Part shown: one piece after another, positions 60,501 through 64,000 of the stretch
Numbering within the stretch: position 1 is the stretch's first letter
Layout: each line of letters begins with the position of its first letter
DNA from: Lottia gigantea
Taxonomy: Eukaryota > Mollusca > Gastropoda > Lottiidae
DNA length: 64,000 nucleotides
Direction of reading: 5' to 3'
Assembly: GCF_000327385.1 (NCBI RefSeq)
Contig: NW_008707617.1
Coordinates: forward strand, 1,126,298 to 1,190,297
Position numbers and translations under genes: made by a program
Notes under the pieces: model-generated
What the model was told of the DNA's origin: nothing
Databases searched by the model: none
What the model saw: the letters and a program-made list of their open reading frames with translations, nothing else

Positions 60501-61552
60501 ACTCTCATCTGCGAGATGACGGAAACTCAAATTGAGTTTCTATTAATGCGTTATGTCTGCAAAGTTTCATTGATATTGCATCATTCAAATACATGCAGAT
60601 AAATTCTGACTTGATCCACAATCATTACCATTGGTGTCCAATTTTGAACGGTTCATTCACGTATGATTTCATTTTATCGACTCAATAAGTTCGAACCAGT
60701 GCAATCGGTTAGAAATGTGGTAGCACCAAAGTGACCACAAACGTCATAGTTTCCTGTATTTTCAACAGATCGCAGCGTTTCTACAATACATTCATGCATG
60801 GTCACAGACCTTCACAATAAACTCTTGTACATCTTCGTCATGTAACACTTGCGTGCCATCTCAGACGCTCAAAGATGATAAGATAAGATAGGACCCCCAT
60901 CGAAAAAGCAATACCCCCTTAACAACCGTGGATTCATTTGTAACCGATGAGTGACTCAGACCAGCCAGAAAAAATTTTAAGCATTGTTGGAATGTTGAGG
61001 GGAATTTTAACCTTTTTACCAAATCATCGGTCACGTCATCTAAAAAGACGTGTATTCCAATATGCGTGCTCGATTATGGCTCCATATACACCTCTAACAA
61101 ACACATACGAAAAGTGCGTAAGCGAGCAGATTGTGCCTGACATAAAAGAGCTATGCATGATTATTTCAGCAGGAGACGGAATATATCATTCACCCAAACA
61201 GTGCCATCCACCATAGAAAGTAATGTACACGATAGATAATTATTGATACAGGCAGTATGATAGCGATAACAGGAATCTGTTACTTAAAGCTATGAATATA
61301 ATATCTAAGATAATGTATTTTTCTAGTCTAATTATACAGATGTCACTGTTACTCAACACCACGTATAAACCTACATTGATAGATTACTCAGAAAAAATAA
61401 AGTGGCATTGTTTATTTTTTTTACTTACCATCACAACAAACGCGGGTGAAGAAACCATTATTGCTCCGATCCATGTTATCACTAAGGCTATTTTCGTGTA
61501 TTTTCTGGTACAGATCATTTTTGATGTCAATGGGTGCGCTATGGCAAAGTAT
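42313..61552 (-). CDS. Receptor 2: class A GPCR, exons 2-6, 5' part outside
   Basis: The visible reading is complement join(42313-42537, 46037-46159, 49741-49870, 59498-59718, 61429-61552), giving about 273 residues from the ERY tyrosine of TM3 to the stop. Every junction is GT-AG and each visible intron has the same position and phase as in receptor 1. It has TM4, ECL2 with a Cys and a glycosylation sequon, TM5 'AIPAIIVIFCYSRV', TM6 'FLISWGPKLII' and TM7 'SSLNPVIYIIM'. Introns: 3499, 3581, 9627 and 1710 bp. No frame damage is seen, so it is probably functional. The third intracellular loop and C-tail differ from receptor 1, which suggests different coupling or trafficking. Exon 1 should lie beyond 64000 if intron 1 is as long as in receptor 1. 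Ligand unknown. Confidence 0.88.
43375..44560. repeat. Minisatellite, 28-bp unit, ~42 copies, intron 5
   Basis: Tandem 28-bp units 'gatgataaaacacagataga' then 'tagaagtt', with 'gttgatatagta' variants. On the reverse strand the unit has no stop in any frame, so three overlapping open frames of 413, 401 and 207 codons arise, each with a 28-residue period. This is a property of the satellite, not a protein gene. Confidence 0.96.
44561..46036. other. Intron 5 of receptor 2, remainder
   Basis: No feature beyond a direct repeat of about 26 bases ('gtgctttct' / 'tacctaatggtatgt') at about 45224 and 45342. Confidence 0.45.
46037..46159 (-). CDS. Receptor 2 exon 5: TM6 and ECL3
   Basis: 41 residues: 'VIKMLVVIITVFLISWGPKL' then 'IIHVMKKKRVLSFNSMVFMA' and I. 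Acceptor 'aattattttag', donor 'gcgatc|gtaagt'. It is the 3'-most unit of the array at 46160-47625, and its first ~70 bases match the repeat consensus better than exon 5 of receptor 1 does. Confidence 0.92.
46160..47625 (-). repeat. Exon-5-derived ~90-bp tandem array in intron 4
   Basis: About 16 full units and one partial unit, read on the reverse strand, each with an acceptor such as 'aaatatttcag' followed by 'gttataaaaatgttggtggt' and 'tcagttgggacctatatt'. Two higher-order duplications are visible: a 453-bp, five-unit block repeated almost exactly (about 46198 and 46651), and a 180-bp, two-unit block repeated at 47280 and 47460. No unit except true exon 5 has a donor. Confidence 0.95.
47626..49290. 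other. Intron 4 of receptor 2, gene-free
   Basis: No exon, RNA gene or repeat family was recognised between the TM6 array and the GTACA satellite. Confidence 0.4.
49291..49595. repeat. 'gtaca'-type satellite with ~60-75-bp super-repeat
   Basis: Runs of 'cagtacagta' alternate with 'gttccacagtagaagtgtag' blocks, giving a nested short and long period. The reverse strand is open in several frames, which is a low-complexity effect. Confidence 0.9.
49741..49870 (-). CDS. Receptor 2 exon 4: third intracellular loop
   Basis: Completes a lysine and adds 43 residues, 'YPRNGVRHNISLGKGLNDD' to 'KDPALQSRQQ'. Acceptor 'catatttcag', donor 'cag|gtaagt'. Same length as exon 4 of receptor 1 but little identity before the last nine residues. 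Confidence 0.9.
50690..50940. repeat. Dispersed repeat shared with 62650-62840
   Basis: Common blocks are 'ggctgaattc', a 'ctgagagg' word, 'gatttggtgca' and 'gacacatattttgaggcaaa'. Function and ends unknown. A homopolymer T run (about 50868-50880) lies inside. Confidence 0.5.
50941..52039. other. Intron 3 of receptor 2, no feature recognised
   Basis: Overlapping short open frames at 50864-51244 and 51693-51912 have no recognisable domains or splice context. Confidence 0.35.
52040..52320. repeat. Worn copy of the mollusc-type repeat
   Basis: Contains 'gtcaagggcattaactcaaa', 'accaagtttcatcaaaattg' and 'cgttca' words in the same order as 41140-41960. Degraded. Confidence 0.5.
52780..53720. repeat. 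Degenerate ~22-25-bp repeat 'ctgtcttgacattgatagtt'
   Basis: Many imperfect copies of 'tgtcttgacattgatag' with 'ttctggatattgatag' variants, most regular at 52985-53230. Around 53330-53620 unrelated sequence interrupts the pattern, which resumes at 53680. Confidence 0.75.
54044..54350 (+). mobile_element. MITE-1 reference copy, 307 bp
   Basis: Left end 'ttaaggggacagattcgcca', right end 'cacctgtccctttaa'. Inside: 'gtcttgaatatatgtaaata', 'atatcacagagtttctta', 'ttttggacacataatgg', 'ctcaaatttcgatggtgag', 'tgatcggtaaaa'. The ends are inverted and carry TTAA, which hints at a TTAA target (piggyBac-like), an inference. MITE-2-like end sequence ('aagaattgtaaagaagtg') follows at once. Confidence 0.88.
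54375..55330. other. Intron 3 of receptor 2, no feature recognised
   Basis: Unassigned AT-rich sequence. Confidence 0.4.
55376..55512. repeat. Inverted repeat around an A-rich block
   Basis: 'aaagaattgtgggatag' at about 55428 pairs with 'ctatcccacaattcttt' at about 55480. Outside these, 'tttcttgat' pairs with 'atcaagaaa'. An A-rich run ('aaaaaaaaataaataaataa') interrupts the left arm. Two open frames to the right (to 55628 and 55640-55855) start without a good ATG and are unassigned. Confidence 0.6.
56048..56373 (-). mobile_element. MITE-1 full-length copy
   Basis: Left end 'ttaaagggatcattgcgcca', right end 'catctgtccctttaa'. Inside: 'gagccttcaaatccatgtgt', 'gttaaaaagacgggtcgtct', 'gaaggaattatgcgattttc'. 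About 326 bp. Confidence 0.87.
56374..57961. other. Intron 3 of receptor 2, mostly unassigned
   Basis: No gene. At 57600-57930, words such as 'acaaagtttcatcaaatcc' and 'gttaaaaacagtag' suggest another worn copy of the mollusc-type repeat, at low confidence. Confidence 0.35.
57962..58198 (-). mobile_element. MITE-1 copy with internal deletion
   Basis: Starts 'gagggacaggcgggccattt' and ends 'cacatctgtccctttaa'. The middle section with 'gtgtgtccagaattatc' is missing, leaving about 237 bp. Confidence 0.75.
58732..58930. mobile_element. Long-TIR element, ~200 bp (MITE-4)
   Basis: The left arm 'cctgttgaacattcgtttgt' then 'ttgatgac' and 'cagccaatcaaatttc' pairs over about 60 bases with the right arm 'gaaatttgattggctg', 'gtcatcaaacaaacgaatgt', 'tcaaaaggcc', with few mismatches. 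The short loop centre holds 'cccagaagtattagacactg'. Confidence 0.82.
59498..59718 (-). CDS. Receptor 2 exon 3: ECL2 and TM5
   Basis: 73 residues plus two bases, 'DTETNLYYNNVSSVTVTLCG' onward, to 'RVIWILWHSTKQLKHMSSTQ'. Acceptor 'tattatttcag', donor 'caaaa|gtaagt'. Three differences from receptor 1 in the first ~152 bases and about 20 in the last 69. Confidence 0.93.
59810..60065. repeat. Degenerate repeat 'ctgaatttctagattacc'
   Basis: Some ten imperfect units of about 20-25 bp with the words 'actgaatttctagatta' and 'cgtccact', in intron 2 of receptor 2. Confidence 0.75.
60066..61428. other. Intron 2 of receptor 2, remainder
   Basis: No repeat family is clear. An 89-codon open frame at 60947-61216 (true ATG, 'MSDSDQPEKILSIVGMLRG') has no recognisable domain and lies antisense within the intron. 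I do not call it a gene. Confidence 0.35.
61429..61552 (-). CDS. Receptor 2 exon 2: ICL2 and TM4
   Basis: Completes the ERY arginine and encodes 'YFAIAHPLTSKMICTRKYTK' and TM4 'WIGAIMVSSPAFVVM'. Acceptor 'ctttttccag', donor 'gatg|gtaagt'. Nine of 41 residues differ from receptor 1. Confidence 0.92.
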
Positions 61553-61643
61553 CTGGAAAAAGAAATACAAAAAATGAAGCACCTTGTACAGTTTTGGTAT
61601 GAAAGCAGTAGTTCCGTTGTCACCCTAAACCCTACACAGGTGT

Positions 61644-61930
61644 ATAAAAAGGACAGGTAGGCAATTTTTTTGACCAATCGTACTTAGTCTCAGAAACTGG
61701 AATTTTTTAGCTGAGCTAATCAATAATAGTGTTCACAGCTCACTGTCAAAATTTGAGCCTTTAAATCCATGTGTGTCCTGAATTATCCAAGATCGAATGT
61801 TAAAAAGACGACTCGTCAATTTAAGATACTTTGTGATATATAGAAAGGATATATATAGGAACAGTGAGTAAAATTCTTATTTATTTGTAAGGAATTGTGA
61901 GATTTTCGTACATTTCAAGTACGATCATTT
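61644..61930 (-). mobile_element. MITE-1 copy, right end missing
   Basis: Starts 'taaaaaggacaggtaggcaa', then 'gttcacagctcactgtcaaa', 'catgtgtgtcctgaattatc' and 'acgactcgtcaatttaagat'; ends near 'cgtacatttcaagtacg'. Lies 92 bases upstream of receptor 2 exon 2. Confidence 0.82.
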
Positions 61931-62022
61931 TTCAATAAGATCTTCTTTGGTATCAGATGTCAAAACTAGGTTCATCCTCCGAAATTATCCAGATTAAAAT
62001 TTTAGTTACAAATTCCGTGTGA

Positions 62023-62116
62023 CCATCTTCACAATCTCAACATATTAGTTAAAATAGTGGTTATTACAGTCAAGGTAAGAGAAGAAGTTCGTAATAGCTC
62101 GACATTGTGAAGATGG
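62023..62116. mobile_element. MITE-3 mini-copy, 94 bp
   Basis: Left 'ccatcttcacaatctcaaca', right 'tagctcgacattgtgaagat' then 'gg'. Between them is only the 'ttattacagtcaaggtaaga' block. Nearly all of the element is its inverted termini. Confidence 0.75.
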
Positions 62117-62649
62117 TGTGTGACGCGTAACACCATTCTAGTTAATATTTAGAATAAATTCTTGTAGTTAATAGGTTGGCAATTAATTTTAGTTTCATAA
62201 ATATTTATGGTTCAGTAACAAGTTACATTACATTGTCATCTCGTGGGTGGCTTTTACACTTGCTAATTATGTTTCTACCAATATCCGATTAAGTATGTTT
62301 CTCCCATAGGAACGCCTAAATTTGTTCTTATTAACACCGCCTTTCTTACGGAGATTCATTATTTTGTTACCATGTGCACCTCAATATTTTCAACGTTAAT
62401 ACGACGCATATAAGAGTTCAGCCATTCGTCTCGTGTGCCTTTTGTTTCAGCAGTATAGTTCGCCCAACTGAAAAGGTCATGTGACTTTTCACGTGACTGC
62501 TTGTACTTCAAAATGGCAATTCCATTGAAATTTGAGTTTATTAACTAGAACAATTTATGACAACAATATTTTTGGATACTCGTCATTAATTAAATGGTTG
62601 TAGGAATTCTGGAACTGCGTATTCAAAACAGTAGTACTTAGAAGTAGCG
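62117..62649. other. No feature recognised
   Basis: Expected to be intron 1 or 5' flank of receptor 2. No exon 1 homologue was found on the reverse strand. Confidence 0.4.
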
Positions 62650-62840
62650 GCACCAGCCTCCAAAGATGGGGCAAACAGGATCATTAGGGTGGCTGAATTC
62701 AAAATGCAGCAACTCTGTGGAGGCGTCATAGTCGCAAGCCTCTCATGGAACGCCTGAGAGGATTCTCCCAAGAAAATTTCCAATTGAATCGATTTGGTGC
62801 ATTTTGACACATATTTTTAGGTAAAAACAATTTGGGTTCA
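62650..62840. repeat. Dispersed repeat shared with 50690-50940
   Basis: Shares 'ggctgaattc', 'gcctgagaggattctccc' style words and 'gatttggtgca' / 'gacacatatttttaggtaaa' with the other copy. Unknown family. Confidence 0.5.
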
Positions 62841-63148
62841 AACCAATTGCGCCGCCACTAGCACTAGTTAGTAAAGAGAGAGTTAATCGCGATATGGATT
62901 CTCTTTCCCGATCATCCAAGACGGTCGAATGGGACTCGATTGGAATATTAGGATCTATGCGGTGTATATAAACGTTGAAAGGTATAAAATAAAGCAGATT
63001 TAAGATATTGTTGCATTTTATGTGCGTGCTTTGATAGATTAAAGTAATGAAGTTGTTTGATGTTGGTTTCCAGATTATCTAAATAGATCAAATAGATATC
63101 TAGGTTGCACGTGAGAAGAATATAGATTGTTAACCTAGAGGACTGCAT

Positions 63149-63412
63149 TTCCACAATGTCAAGCTATTACGAACAGCGTCTTTTACCTTGACTGCTATGT
63201 TAATTATTCTTGTGTCACGGAAGTTTGTAAATGCGGCGATTTAATTGGATTGTTCGCTAGCGAATACGGAAAGAAAGTCGGTACACTAAAAGCCATTATG
63301 TTTAGATTGGTTTCTTCAAGAACTGTTTCCGATTCCGAACAGTCGTTATCAAATCACTGAATTCCGTGATACAAGAATAGTGGCTATTGCAGTCAAGGTG
63401 TATAAGACAAAG
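63149..63412. mobile_element. MITE-3 copy
   Basis: Left end 'ttccacaatgtcaagctatt' then 'acgaac'. Internal 'gtgtcacggaagtttgtaaa', 'gttcgctagcgaatac' and 'ggctattgcagtcaaggtgt'. The right terminus is worn. Confidence 0.78.
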
Positions 63413-64000
63413 TTCGATCGATTCTCACGGATGCAGGATGGAAGTAACACATTTACATGTAGTAAATCAAATATTTAGTTCTTGATGAATGAAGCGAAAT
63501 CCCGGTCATAACCGTTTGATAATTTGGAATCTAAACAAGAGTAGGCTAATTTCTTTATGCAGCGGTACAGTATCACCAATGGCTACTTCTTCATCACACA
63601 ATTAAGATGAGAAGTCAGAATCAATGATCAAGATTAATGTGCTCAACTTCGATCAAGAAAATTCTTGAAGTAATCGTTAGATCGTGTGAAACCTAAACAA
63701 ACTTATATTTGAAGTTGAATCAAATTAAGACTGTTAGACTGGTGGTGATTATGATGGATAGCAAATCAAGCACGTCTCAATGCTTTATTGTGGGATGCAT
63801 CTTCCGAGTCATAATTTACTTCACGCTCAGCATTAGGTCATATTGACCAAGAATCGAAGCACTTAGATATAGTCCTCTGATACTGGATTGTCCAAAAAAA
63901 AATCTCGTTCGTGTACAATGGCAGTGGCTATATACCACGGCGCGATAAATAGCCATAAGTACCCTTACAGCTATTTACCACGCGTGATAAATACACTTAG
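63413..64000. other. Right edge, no feature recognised
   Basis: No exon of receptor 2 and no known repeat was seen up to the window edge. Confidence 0.4.

Noticed and set aside
61292-61660. 122-codon + strand ORF over receptor 2 exon 2
   Set aside because: Antisense shadow of the exon; the reverse strand has proper splice sites and receptor motifs.
1-64000. tRNA, rRNA, CRISPR, LTR or virus-like elements
   Set aside because: I looked for cloverleaf B-box words, rRNA blocks, regularly spaced unique spacers, long direct terminal repeats and polymerase motifs, and found none that would stand.

Overview
The window looks like AT-rich nuclear DNA from an invertebrate, most likely a gastropod mollusc. 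Three things suggest this: multi-exon genes with long GT-AG introns full of minisatellites, many short inverted-repeat elements, and a dispersed repeat (a 'caagggcaataactc' motif followed by a 'caagtttcatcaagat' motif) that I associate with mollusc genomes. The species assignment is an inference.

Two real genes can be supported. Both are class A (rhodopsin-like) peptide-type G-protein-coupled receptors and they form a tail-to-tail pair. Receptor 1 is on the + strand, with six coding exons between 11781 and 33334 and about 420 residues. It appears complete: seven membrane segments, ERY at the end of TM3, SWGP in TM6 and NPVIY in TM7. Receptor 2 is on the - strand. Its exons 2 to 6 lie between 61552 and 42313, and exon 1 lies beyond the right edge or is absent. 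Intron positions and phases are identical in both genes, so they are an inverted duplication. The ligand is not identifiable from sequence alone.

Layout: 1-11550 holds no recognisable gene, only minisatellite and MITE-like elements. 11551-33334 is receptor 1, with introns holding a 43-bp array (intron 1), a 48-bp array (intron 3) and an exon-derived 90-bp array (intron 4). 33335-42312 is the shared 3' intergenic space, filled with repeats. 42313-61552 is the visible part of receptor 2, with a 28-bp array in intron 5, an exon-derived 90-bp array in intron 4, a GTACA-type satellite, several MITEs and degenerate arrays. 61553-64000 is probably its intron 1 or 5' flank, again repeats only.

The most unusual feature is shared by both genes. 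Directly upstream of exon 5 there is a tandem array of about 90-bp units. Each unit is a copy of the last bases of intron 4, with the splice acceptor, plus the first ~70 bases of exon 5, which encode TM6. Receptor 1 has about 9 such pseudo-exons and receptor 2 about 16. The true exon 5 is the last unit of each array and the only one followed by a splice donor. The two receptors are also mosaics. The 5' parts of exons 3, 5 and 6 are nearly identical between them, synonymous sites included, while exons 2 and 4 and the 3' parts of the same exons are clearly diverged. This is the pattern expected of repeated short gene conversion.

I saw no tRNA, rRNA, CRISPR, LTR, retroviral or Polinton-type sequence. 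Lengths and identities given here were counted by eye.
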